From the NCBI GenBank assembly GCA_012031225.1, contig JAAUTZ010000004.1, forward strand, positions 1 to 32,084: a stretch of 32,084 bases of DNA. Reading direction: 5' to 3'. Shown one piece after another: positions 7,323 through 14,379 of this stretch. The position numbers and the translations under genes were made by a program. Position 1 is the stretch's first letter. The number at the start of each line of letters is the position of its first letter. The stretch is from Chloroflexaceae bacterium (GTDB taxonomy: Bacteria > Chloroflexota > Chloroflexia > Chloroflexales > Chloroflexaceae). The notes beneath the pieces were generated by a model that searched no databases, was not told where the DNA came from, and worked only from the letters and a program-made list of their open reading frames with translations.

Positions 7323-8363
7323 TCACTCCTCTCGTGTTCCTGCTCGGCGGGCGGCACGTTCAATCCGGCGCACCGTGCGCCAGATGCTCGGCAGCAGGCA
7401 CAGCTTCTCGGTGGTCGTCAGGTGGGCCCGCTTGGTATAGACATCGTAATCGTTCTCGACGATGCGGTCAAGGATGCCCCGATAAATGATGGCTGCTGCG
7501 GCAACCCCCATGCGGCTATCGGGGGCAAGCAGGGCAATCCCTGCCAAGCTCTCATCGTACAGGCGGTGGGCACGGGCAATCTGGAAATCGAGCAGCGCAC
7601 GCAGGCGGTCATCGTAAACACGATTCAGAATATCGTCGCAGGTCAAGCCGAATTGCTGCAACTCATCCATCGGGAGATATACGCGCCCACGCTCAGCATC
7701 CTCACCCACGTCGCGCAGGATGTTGGTCAATTGCAATGCCACACCGAGCTTGATCGCATAGGCATCCGCGCCCTCATCCGCACCAAGAATGCCCATACTG
7801 AGCAAGCCGACCACTGAGGCAACGCGGTAGCAGTACAGCCACAGATCGGCAAACGTTTCGTAGCGGTGCAAGCTCAAGTCCATTGCAATCCCTGCCAGCA
7901 ACTCATCCACCAGTGCCGGCTCAAGCTGGAAGCGCGTGCGGGTATCGTGCCACGCGAGCAGCACCGCATTGTCGGAGCGCGGGTGGCTGGAGCGCACTTG
8001 GCGCACCCACATCGCCAGCGTATGGGTTGGGTTGCCGGTTGGCAGGTCTACGGTATCATCGCTCATACGGCAGAAGGCATACAATGCCCGCACCGCACAG
8101 CGTTTCTCGTGCGGCAAGAATTGGGTGCTAAAGAAGAAACTTTTCGAGTGTTGGCGGGTGATCTGTTCACAGCTGCGGTAGGCTTCATGCAACGAAAGGC
8201 GATCCACACTAGGGCTGTGGTGGTGGCTATGCTCGGCGGGATGGTGGTGATCGGGGAGATGGAGAAGGAGCGCAAGCTGTTCTTCAGCAGGTAGCGGTTG
8301 CGAACGACTCGACAAAACTGTTTCGGCGGCAGTCGCCAATGATGAGCGGGGCGATAATTGCAC
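7323..8363 (-). CDS. crtB: Phytoene/squalene synthase family protein
   Basis: Head-to-head prenyl synthase, expected to join two geranylgeranyl diphosphates to phytoene (first committed carotenoid step); a squalene-type activity cannot be excluded. 346 residues from a GTG at 8361-8363, with AAGGAG ideally spaced upstream. Both Asp-rich metal sites are present: DDTVD (Asp102-Asp106) and DVGED (Asp218-Asp222) in NILRDVGEDAERGRVYLP, plus the conserved YCYRVAS segment. The N-terminal 55 residues are an extension beyond the usual fold and hold eight His between residues 35 and 49. No signal peptide. Followed at once by the DUF2085 gene. No other carotenoid gene is in the window. Confidence 0.88.
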   Translation of the reverse strand: MQLSPRSSLATAAETVLSSRSQPLPAEEQLALLLHLPDHHHPAEHSHHHSPSVDRLSLHEAYRSCEQITRQHSKSFFFSTQFLPHEKRCAVRALYAFCRMSDDTVDLPTGNPTHTLAMWVRQVRSSHPRSDNAVLLAWHDTRTRFQLEPALVDELLAGIAMDLSLHRYETFADLWLYCYRVASVVGLLSMGILGADEGADAYAIKLGVALQLTNILRDVGEDAERGRVYLPMDELQQFGLTCDDILNRVYDDRLRALLDFQIARAHRLYDESLAGIALLAPDSRMGVAAAAIIYRGILDRIVENDYDVYTKRAHLTTTEKLCLLPSIWRTVRRIERAARRAGTREE

Positions 8364-8490
8364 GCGGCACTCCTTGCTAGGCTTACATCCATTTCAATCT
8401 GGCTCTGTCCGACGGGGACACAATCCAACATTTCTTTTTACGACTCTACCGGATCCGTGCTTGGCGTACCCTGTGTGCTGCTCATTCTGA

Positions 8491-8519
8491 ATCATACGCT
8501 GTTTAAGGTCTTTACGCAA
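8491..8519 (-). promoter_or_regulatory. Candidate promoter of the crtB operon
   Basis: On the minus strand: TTGCGT (8514-8519), a 17-base spacer, TATGAT (8491-8496). The predicted start is near 8484, giving a leader of about 120 bases before the GTG. The hexamers are nearly the same as those of the cyclase promoter, and the first half-site GTATGAT of that palindrome is also present, but not the second half. Confidence 0.4.
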
Positions 8520-8580
8520 GGTTAAATCATGCCTGAGTTCTCATCCGATTGGGTGAATAGCAGCAGCCGTGCATTCACAG

Positions 8581-8609
8581 TTGCCGACTTGCGCTAATCA
8601 CCGTACAAT
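8581..8609 (+). promoter_or_regulatory. Candidate promoter of the four-helix membrane protein gene
   Basis: TTGCCG (8581-8586), a 17-base spacer, TACAAT (8604-8609). Both hexamers are close to consensus (4 of 6 and 5 of 6). The predicted start near 8617 gives a short leader of about 30 bases. It diverges from the crtB promoter, and the 283 bases between the two genes hold nothing else I can identify. Confidence 0.4.
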
Positions 8610-8646
8610 ACAACACAGGAAGTTTCTACCCTAGAAATGTAGTCCG

Positions 8647-9117
8647 ATGACACACTTGATGCACCCCAATCATTATACGATCTTCCCGCTCAGTGCCATA
8701 CTGACCAGCACCGTACTCGGTCTGATCAGTGGCGGCTCGTTCATCTGGTCGCCGCCAGAGCGGGCATGGGATCACCTGATCGCCGCTTTCCTGTGGGTTT
8801 TGATGGTTACGACGGGCACCGGGCTAGCCCGCAGCTTCCTCACCCGGCTTGGGCGCAACGAGTGGCAGCGCGGGTGGCGGCTCGGCTTTGAGATTGCTTT
8901 CCCTGCAACAACCTGCTTCCTCCTTGCGCTTGCGCTAGTCTCGGCGCAGGGCGGCGCAACGGCAATGATGGAAAGCGGCATGATCGTCAATGGCCGCCCG
9001 AATGTCCTCCACCTTGCGCCCCTGTTCTACAGCATGGCTGCGCTGCCTATGTTGCTGACAGGGCCCGGCTTCGTCCTGACTTCGCCCTACCGCGTGCGGG
9101 CGGAACCCACACCCTAA
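8647..9117 (+). CDS. Four-helix integral membrane protein, function unknown
   Basis: A 156-residue protein with four hydrophobic segments at about residues 10-30, 42-61, 80-100 and 120-145. There are positively charged residues between helices 2 and 3 (RSFLTRLGRNEWQRGWR), so that loop should be cytoplasmic. No family motif is recognised. The ATG at 8647 lacks a clear ribosome site, but a promoter fits about 30 bases upstream. It is followed 33 bases later by a lipoprotein gene on the same strand, so the two probably form a small envelope operon. Function not assigned. Confidence 0.7.
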   Translation: MTHLMHPNHYTIFPLSAILTSTVLGLISGGSFIWSPPERAWDHLIAAFLWVLMVTTGTGLARSFLTRLGRNEWQRGWRLGFEIAFPATTCFLLALALVSAQGGATAMMESGMIVNGRPNVLHLAPLFYSMAALPMLLTGPGFVLTSPYRVRAEPTP

Positions 9118-9150
9118 CCAAGGATCCTGCACCAGAGAGGAACACCGCCT

Positions 9151-9687
9151 ATGCCAATCCTTACCCGATGCTATCGCCTCTGCCTGCTTGGGCTGCTCGT
9201 CGCCATCATCGGGCTGACTGGAGCATGCGCGGCGACCGCACCTACGCCTGAGCCAACCCCAACCGCAATCAATGATCCTGACAACCCACCACTGCCATCA
9301 CCCGCACTTACACCGCAGGAAGTTGTGCAGATTCAAGTTGAAGCCTTGCAGAACAACGACATTCCCGCCCCCGATAGCGGCATCCGCACCGCATTCATCT
9401 TTGCCTCACCGGATAACAAGCGCAACACAGGCCCTGTCGAACGCTTCATCCCACTGGTCAAGAATCCGCAATATCGCGCTCTACTCAATGCCCGCCAGAT
9501 CAGGATCGGCAGTGCCCAGATTGACGGCAGGCAGGCCGCAGTCGAAGTCTCATTGATTGGTACAGATGGCAGCCCCGCCCGCTATCTGTTTCTGCTCTCG
9601 CAGCAGCAGGAGTTCCCGTTCGCCAATTGTTGGATGACCGATAGTGTTATCCCACTTGATCCGTCGCTCGGTGCGGATGAGACCTAA
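9151..9687 (+). CDS. Predicted lipoprotein with DUF4864-like domain
   Basis: A 178-residue exported lipoprotein. Residues 1-26 form a signal peptide ending in a lipobox, LTGAC, with Cys26 as the lipidated residue. A Pro/Thr-rich linker follows at 30-55. Residues 57-170 resemble DUF4864: a Q-V-E-A-L helix, AFIFASPDNK, GPVERFIPLVKNPQY, then beta strands ending in FLLSQQQE and a Trp-containing strand. AGAGAGG precedes the ATG by ten bases. The role of the domain is unknown; similar folds occur in small extracytoplasmic proteins. It follows a four-helix membrane protein and may work with it at the membrane surface. The DUF assignment is from remembered motif form and needs a profile search. Confidence 0.7.
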   Translation: MPILTRCYRLCLLGLLVAIIGLTGACAATAPTPEPTPTAINDPDNPPLPSPALTPQEVVQIQVEALQNNDIPAPDSGIRTAFIFASPDNKRNTGPVERFIPLVKNPQYRALLNARQIRIGSAQIDGRQAAVEVSLIGTDGSPARYLFLLSQQQEFPFANCWMTDSVIPLDPSLGADET

Positions 9688-9786
9688 CCCTGCACCTGCT
9701 GCTTGATATGATGTACAATAGAGTGTGCAGAGTGATCCGCCGGAACAAGCGCAGAACCGCCCTGTGCAAGGAAGTGATGAGTAACG

Positions 9787-11064
9787 ATGAAGGTTACGTC
9801 AGATATTGCCCATAATCACCGCGATACATACTGGGATGGCAACAGCATGTTGCAGGCTCTGCACGCCGCCGAACGTTGGCTCCAGCAGCATGTCCCCGCG
9901 ATCAATCAAATGAATGTGTTTCCGGTGCCCGACGGTGACACTGGCACGAATATGCACCTGACGCTAAGTGCCGCCCTGTATGGGGTTGTGCCGGTTGCAT
10001 CCTGTGCGCTCCTTGCCGATCAGGTCTATCGAGGGGCCTTGATGGGCGCACGCGGCAACTCCGGCGTGATCCTCTCGCAGATTCTGCGCGGCATCGCCAG
10101 TGGTCTTGCCGAGCATGACGTGTGTGGGCCTGAGGAGTTTGTCCACGCCCTCGAAGCCGCCAGTGCCACCGCGTATCATAGCACGAGCGATCCGCGTGAA
10201 GGCACGATCCTGACGGTGATCCGTGAGACTAGCGAAGCAGTCCGGGCTGCATTCGAGACCCATACCCACACCCTGCACAGCCTCTTGGCGGTGGCAGTGG
10301 ATGCCGCCCGCGCCGCTGTTGAGCGCACCCCGACGATGCTGGCGGTGCTCCGCGAGGCAGGCGTGGTAGATGCAGGCGGGCAGGGCTTATACATCATTTT
10401 TGATGGCATGCATCGCTGGAACAAAGGGGAGCCGTTTGAGCTTGTGCCCCAGCCGATACCGAATGCCCGTGATGCCCTGACCCCGCACGCGATGCTCCAC
10501 GGCGAGAATGAGTACGGCTACTGCACCAATCTGTTGGTGCAGGGCACGGAGCTACCGTTTGAAGTCATCCGCACCCACATGGAAGAAGTTGGTACGTCTA
10601 CCGTAGTTGTAGGCGACAGTGAGCTGATCCGCATCCACGTTCACACCGAGCGACCCGGCGACATCCTCAACTATGTGATGCAGTTTGGCGAGCCGCTCAA
10701 GATCGAGATCTCCAATATGGATCAGCAACGGCGCGAGATCAACCAACAGGCTATCGAGCCACTCGCGCCAGAGCCAGCCGCCCGCAGATCTACGGCACAG
10801 GTCGGGGTAGTCATTGTGGCGGCAGGGGCGGGCTTCACCACCCTCTTTACCAGCTTGGGTGGCGATGCTGTTGCGCTGGTATCTGGAGGACAGACCGCGA
10901 ACCCCAGCACGAGCGAATTGCTGGAAGCAGCCGAGCGGTTGCCCCAGTCTGAGGTGATTGTCCTGCCAAACAATGGCAATGTGCTGCTGGCCGCGCAGCA
11001 AGCCGCGAGTATGAGTCAGAAGCAGATCGCCGTGCTGCCCACCAAACCATCCCGCAGGGGCTAG
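9787..11064 (+). CDS. fakA: FakA-like fatty acid kinase, N-terminal and middle parts (frameshifted)
   Basis: ATP-binding kinase subunit of the FakAB system, which phosphorylates FakB-bound fatty acids to acyl-phosphates. Residues 20-215 are the DhaL (DAK2) kinase domain: NVFPVPDGDTGTNM with metal-binding Asp49 and Asp51, GARGNSGVILSQ, and DAGGQGLYIIFDGM. Residues about 240-320 are the middle domain (EYGYCTNLLVQ, IRIHVHTERPG). The C-terminal domain begins near residue 340 (VGVVIVAAGAGF) and proceeds through LPNNGNVLLAAQQAA to VLPTK, then runs off frame to a stop at 11062-11064. Family members continue here with a TIPQG-type segment, which is present one frame back. Deleting one base near 11044-11048 explains this. 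Whether it is a real mutation or a sequencing error cannot be told. Confidence 0.88.
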   Translation: MKVTSDIAHNHRDTYWDGNSMLQALHAAERWLQQHVPAINQMNVFPVPDGDTGTNMHLTLSAALYGVVPVASCALLADQVYRGALMGARGNSGVILSQILRGIASGLAEHDVCGPEEFVHALEAASATAYHSTSDPREGTILTVIRETSEAVRAAFETHTHTLHSLLAVAVDAARAAVERTPTMLAVLREAGVVDAGGQGLYIIFDGMHRWNKGEPFELVPQPIPNARDALTPHAMLHGENEYGYCTNLLVQGTELPFEVIRTHMEEVGTSTVVVGDSELIRIHVHTERPGDILNYVMQFGEPLKIEISNMDQQRREINQQAIEPLAPEPAARRSTAQVGVVIVAAGAGFTTLFTSLGGDAVALVSGGQTANPSTSELLEAAERLPQSEVIVLPNNGNVLLAAQQAASMSQKQIAVLPTKPSRRG

Positions 11065-11069
11065 CCGCA

Positions 11070-11456
11070 ATGGTGCGCTACAGCCCCGATGTGGATCTGG
11101 CGACGTGCCTTGCCCGGATGCAGCCCGAACTGGCCCGCGTCCGCACGGCCGAGATTACGACGGCGGTGCGTGATGCCGTGCTGGGCGGGCTACAGGTGCG
11201 GCAAGGTCAGACGATTGCCCTGCTTGATGGCACACTGGTGGCAGCGGGCGAGCACGCCGATGAGGTCATCCGCACGGCAATGCAGCGCATCCACATGGAA
11301 CAACACGAACTGGTCACAATCTATTATGGGACGCACATCAGCTATGCCCAAGCCGAGGCCCTTGCTGCCACAATCCAAGCCGCCTACCCCGAACACGAAC
11401 TGGAACTGCGCGCGGGTGGGCAGCCAGTGTATGATTTTATTCTTGCAGTGGAGTAG
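11070..11456 (+). CDS. fakA: FakA-like fatty acid kinase, C-terminal part after the frameshift
   Basis: 128 residues in the -1 frame relative to the preceding piece. They match the last third of the FakA C-terminal domain: a VRTAEITTAVRDAV segment, a glycine turn (GQTIALLDG), HELVTIYYGTHISYAQAEA, and the terminal GGQPVYDFILAVE. The same frame is open further upstream from about 11046 and reads a TIPQGLAAMV-type sequence that joins directly to VLPTK of the first piece. The two together would make about 556 residues, the normal size for the family. The ATG at 11070 has no ribosome site, so independent translation is doubtful. If the frameshift is real, the kinase would lack this region. Confidence 0.85.
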   Translation: MVRYSPDVDLATCLARMQPELARVRTAEITTAVRDAVLGGLQVRQGQTIALLDGTLVAAGEHADEVIRTAMQRIHMEQHELVTIYYGTHISYAQAEALAATIQAAYPEHELELRAGGQPVYDFILAVE

Positions 11457-11603
11457 CCGCCCGTCGCACGCACCGCAGCAATTAATTGGTTTGCATGGGT
11501 AGACTAGGTAAAACAGGTAGAGCGACGCACAACCAACGTGGCCCGATCTTGCGTAGCCGCGAGCATGACCACGACGAAGGGCACATCAAGTAGGGTAAAA
11601 GCG

Positions 11604-12458
11604 ATGGCACACATCAAGATTGTAACTGACAGCGCAGCCGATATTCCGATGGAGCTAGCGTATGAGTGGGGCATTGAGGTCGTTCCGCTCCTGATCCGCG
11701 TAGATGACCACCTCTACCGCAGTGGCTTGGACATTACCCAAGAGCAGGTGTATATGCTGCTCCAAGAGGGCAAGCACAGCATCCATACAGTCTCACCTAG
11801 CTCGACCACCTTTGAGCAGATCTATCGCCAATTCGCGCTAGAGTATGATTATGTCTTCTCGATCCACCACAGTGGCCGCCTGAGCGGCACGCACCGCGAA
11901 GCCGCCCTCGCCTGCGCCCGCTTGCCGGCTTCGCTCACCCGCACCGAAGTGATAGATAGCCGCTCGGCTTCGATGGGCTTGGGCACGGTGGTGTTGGGCG
12001 CGGCCAAAGCGGCCCGCGAAGGGGCCAAGCCCGACGAGCTGCACCAGATGATCAATATGATGATGCGCCACACCCACGCCGTCTTCTTTGTAGATACACT
12101 CGACTATCTCGAACGCGGCGGGTTGCTCGCGCTGGCCTCGCCCGTGCTTAGCTCGATGCAGCGCATCAAGCCGCTGCTACTGCTCAACGATGGCGAGATT
12201 GTCCCATATGAGCGCACCCGCACCCGTGCCAAAGCGATTGAGGGGCTATTCACCTTTGTCGAAGATTTCCCCCAAGTCCAAGAAGTCACGATCCTGTATA
12301 GCACCACCCCCGATGATGTGGACAAGTTGCTCGAAAAGTTGGAGCTAATCTTCCCCCGCGATCAAGTGAAGGTGGTGCAGTTTGGGGCGGGCACTGCCGT
12401 ACACATGGGCCCCGGTGCAATGGGCGTAGTGGTGTTTGAAGGCATTCATGCGGATTAG
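11604..12458 (+). CDS. DegV family fatty-acid-binding protein (FakB-like), copy 1
   Basis: A 284-residue cytosolic DegV/FakB protein. Such proteins hold a fatty acid in a closed pocket and present it to FakA. The start is the ATG at 11604, just before HIKIVTDSAADIP, with AGGG seven to eight bases upstream; an open frame reaches back to 11538 but its 22 residues are not family-like. Visible motifs are TDSAADIP, the SPSSTTF loop that contacts the carboxylate, HHSGRLSGT, DYLERGGLLALA and KPLLLLNDGEIVPYERTRTRA. In the paralogue downstream the GGR segment is more typical, so the two may bind different lipids. It lies 147 bases after the fakA end and 36 bases before copy 2. Confidence 0.9.
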   Translation: MAHIKIVTDSAADIPMELAYEWGIEVVPLLIRVDDHLYRSGLDITQEQVYMLLQEGKHSIHTVSPSSTTFEQIYRQFALEYDYVFSIHHSGRLSGTHREAALACARLPASLTRTEVIDSRSASMGLGTVVLGAAKAAREGAKPDELHQMINMMMRHTHAVFFVDTLDYLERGGLLALASPVLSSMQRIKPLLLLNDGEIVPYERTRTRAKAIEGLFTFVEDFPQVQEVTILYSTTPDDVDKLLEKLELIFPRDQVKVVQFGAGTAVHMGPGAMGVVVFEGIHAD

Positions 12459-12494
12459 GCCGATTAGGCGGGGCAGCCCCGCAACGAGGCAGAT

Positions 12495-13352
12495 GTGATT
12501 GCAATTGTAACAGATAGTACCGCAGATATTCCTGATGATCTGCGTGAACTGCACGCGATTCACGTTGTCCCCTTGCGGGTGCAGTTTGGTGAACAGACTT
12601 TCTGCGATGGGGTAGACCTGAGTAAAGACGAGTTCTACACGCGCCTGTTGAGTAGCGACGTGCTCCCGACCACATCCACTCCGCCCGTCGGCGCATTTCT
12701 GGAGCAGTACCGTAGCCTGCTTGACCACACCGATACGATCCTCTCGCTGCACATTTCGGGCAAGCTGAGTAGCACGGTACGCACTGCCCGCCAAGCCGCC
12801 GAGATGGTGATGCAGGAACGCCCCAACACCCACATTGAAGTAATTGACACGGGCTGGGCCCAAATGGTTGTTGCTTATATGACGGTACAGGCAAGCATTG
12901 CCGCCCACGCCGGAGCCACGCTACCGGAACTATCCGTGCTGATAGATGATCTTAAAGCGCGGGCATTCATTTACATCGGCTTCGATACGCTCAAGTTCCT
13001 TGAACGTGGCGGGCGCATCGGGCGGGCCCGCTCGCTGCTTGGCACGCTGCTGCGGGTCAAGCCGATTGTTGCGATGCGCGATGGCGAAGTCGTGCCACTT
13101 GAACAGGTTCGCACGCACCGCCGCCTTATCAGCCGCATGGGGGAGCTGGTGCAAGAGCAAGGCCCACTTGATGAGCTGGCAATCGAATACTCCAACGATC
13201 CCGAACCAGCCCATGCCGTGCGTGAGCAACTCCTCACCACCGAGATCCTCCCCGCCGAACAGATCAGGATTGTCCAGACGGGCAGCGTCGTCGGCACGCA
13301 CATTGGCCCCAATGGGATTGGGGTGCTTGGCTTGCGCCGCGCCACAGAATGA
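12495..13352 (+). CDS. DegV family fatty-acid-binding protein (FakB-like), copy 2
   Basis: A 285-residue DegV/FakB paralogue from a GTG at 12495, with GAGG five bases upstream. Motifs: VTDSTADIPDD at the N-terminus, PTTSTPPVGAFLEQY (the TS-type carboxylate loop), LHISGKLSSTVRTA, FLERGGRIGRA with the expected Arg, and KPIVAMRDGEVVPLEQVRT. Length is normal and no key segment is missing. Its stop overlaps the ATG of the phosphopantetheinyl transferase (ATGA), so translation of the two is probably coupled. Two FakB copies with different pockets are usual for organisms that handle both saturated and unsaturated chains; which chain each holds cannot be read from the sequence. Confidence 0.92.
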   Translation: MIAIVTDSTADIPDDLRELHAIHVVPLRVQFGEQTFCDGVDLSKDEFYTRLLSSDVLPTTSTPPVGAFLEQYRSLLDHTDTILSLHISGKLSSTVRTARQAAEMVMQERPNTHIEVIDTGWAQMVVAYMTVQASIAAHAGATLPELSVLIDDLKARAFIYIGFDTLKFLERGGRIGRARSLLGTLLRVKPIVAMRDGEVVPLEQVRTHRRLISRMGELVQEQGPLDELAIEYSNDPEPAHAVREQLLTTEILPAEQIRIVQTGSVVGTHIGPNGIGVLGLRRATE

Positions 13353-14137
13353 CGTTGCTCCCATATCGCTGGAACACACCCATAACATTGCCCGCACTAG
13401 CCCCCGCGTCGCTGCATGTGTGGCGGGTGCGCCTCGATCAGGACGACTATGCGCCCTACCTCGCCCTGCTTGCGCCCGATGAGCAACAGCGGGCCCAGCG
13501 GTATCTGGTTGCCCATGCCCGCCAACAGTTTGTGGGAGTGCGGGTAGTGCTGCGTGTGCTGCTCGCCGCCTACCTCCAGCGTGCGCCGGATGCGTTGCGC
13601 TTTGCCTACGCACCCAATGGCAAGCCCACGCTTGCGGTGGCAAGTGCAGATGATCCCGATGGGCGGCACGGCCTACACTTCAATGTGGCTCACTCGCACG
13701 AGTGGGGCTTGCTCGCGTTTAGCCGCGCCGCACCGGTCGGGGTGGATGTGGAGCAGCACCGGGCAGAAGTGGCCACACCGGAGCTTGCCCGCCGCTACTT
13801 TGCGCCGAGCGAAGCCGCCGCCCTACACACCCTGCCCCCCGCTCAACAGCACGCGGCATTCTTTGCCTACTGGACCCACAAAGAAGCCTGCCTGAAGGCA
13901 ATCGGTGGCACACTCGCGCACGGCTTGCAGCAGTTCACCTTCGCCCCAAGCGATGATGCCACCCTGCACCTGCACCACACGCCCGCCGATCAGCCGCCGC
14001 CCGCCGCGTGGACAGTCGCCGCGTTGCCGCTCGGCATGGGCTATGCCGCCGCCGTTGCTAGCCCGTGCCCGAATCTTGGAATTCAGGGCTATAACGTAAT
14101 CTCGCTTCCATACGTCGCAAACCTGTTTGGAGTATAA
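13349..14137 (+). CDS. 4'-phosphopantetheinyl transferase, Sfp type
   Basis: A 262-residue enzyme that moves phosphopantetheine from coenzyme A to the serine of carrier proteins. Length and motifs fit the Sfp group: FNVAHSHEWGLLAF, GVDVEQ (metal ligands Asp133 and Glu135), and WTHKEACLKAIG (Glu179 and Lys183). The ATG overlaps the stop of the second degV by four bases. It lies 242 bases upstream of the Pfa-like synthase with its six ACPs, so it is the natural activating enzyme for them (the role PfaE plays in marine bacteria). The coding end carries two successive TAA stops. It may also serve other carrier proteins in the cell. Confidence 0.93.
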   Translation: MTLLPYRWNTPITLPALAPASLHVWRVRLDQDDYAPYLALLAPDEQQRAQRYLVAHARQQFVGVRVVLRVLLAAYLQRAPDALRFAYAPNGKPTLAVASADDPDGRHGLHFNVAHSHEWGLLAFSRAAPVGVDVEQHRAEVATPELARRYFAPSEAAALHTLPPAQQHAAFFAYWTHKEACLKAIGGTLAHGLQQFTFAPSDDATLHLHHTPADQPPPAAWTVAALPLGMGYAAAVASPCPNLGIQGYNVISLPYVANLFGV

Positions 14138-14379
14138 TAACAGCGGTGCAACAACGAACGATCTGCACATGCTGCGCTATGTCATCGCGCCTGTTTACGT
14201 TGGGCTTGCCACGCAATGCCGACGATCTGCGGGTGTGCAGCGTTCGGAGAGCATACGCCGCGACGGTCGGCGCAGGCGGTAGATGTCCAAAACAGACGTA
14301 ATCTACACAACAGACAACCGCCGTGTTGGTGTGCCATACTATGCTAGAGGTATCCGCAGTAGAGAGGAATGAACATACT
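14133..14379 (+). other. Leader region upstream of the Pfa-like synthase
   Basis: About 240 non-coding bases separate the transferase gene from the synthase ATG. A perfect TATAAT at 14133-14138 overlaps the transferase stop but has no good -35. A direct repeat ACGATCTGC occurs at 14158-14166 and 14222-14230. A small GC hairpin (CGCCG/CGGCG) lies near 14255-14275. GAGG lies about 12 bases before the ATG. This may hold a separate promoter for the synthase, or an untranslated link if the run is one operon. Nothing more definite is seen. Confidence 0.3.

Noticed and set aside
9688-9786. Promoter for fakA at the TACAAT near 9714
   Set aside because: No -35 at suitable spacing and no correct extended -10; a promoter is likely here but cannot be placed.
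11041-11072. Programmed -1 frameshift in fakA
   Set aside because: The zero-frame codons around AAACC do not fit the X-XXY-YYZ slippery pattern, and no stem-loop is evident downstream. An indel is simpler.
14323-14379. Upstream start for the PfaA-like protein
   Set aside because: The 19 extra residues are not family-like, and the ketosynthase fold begins soon after the ATG at 14380.
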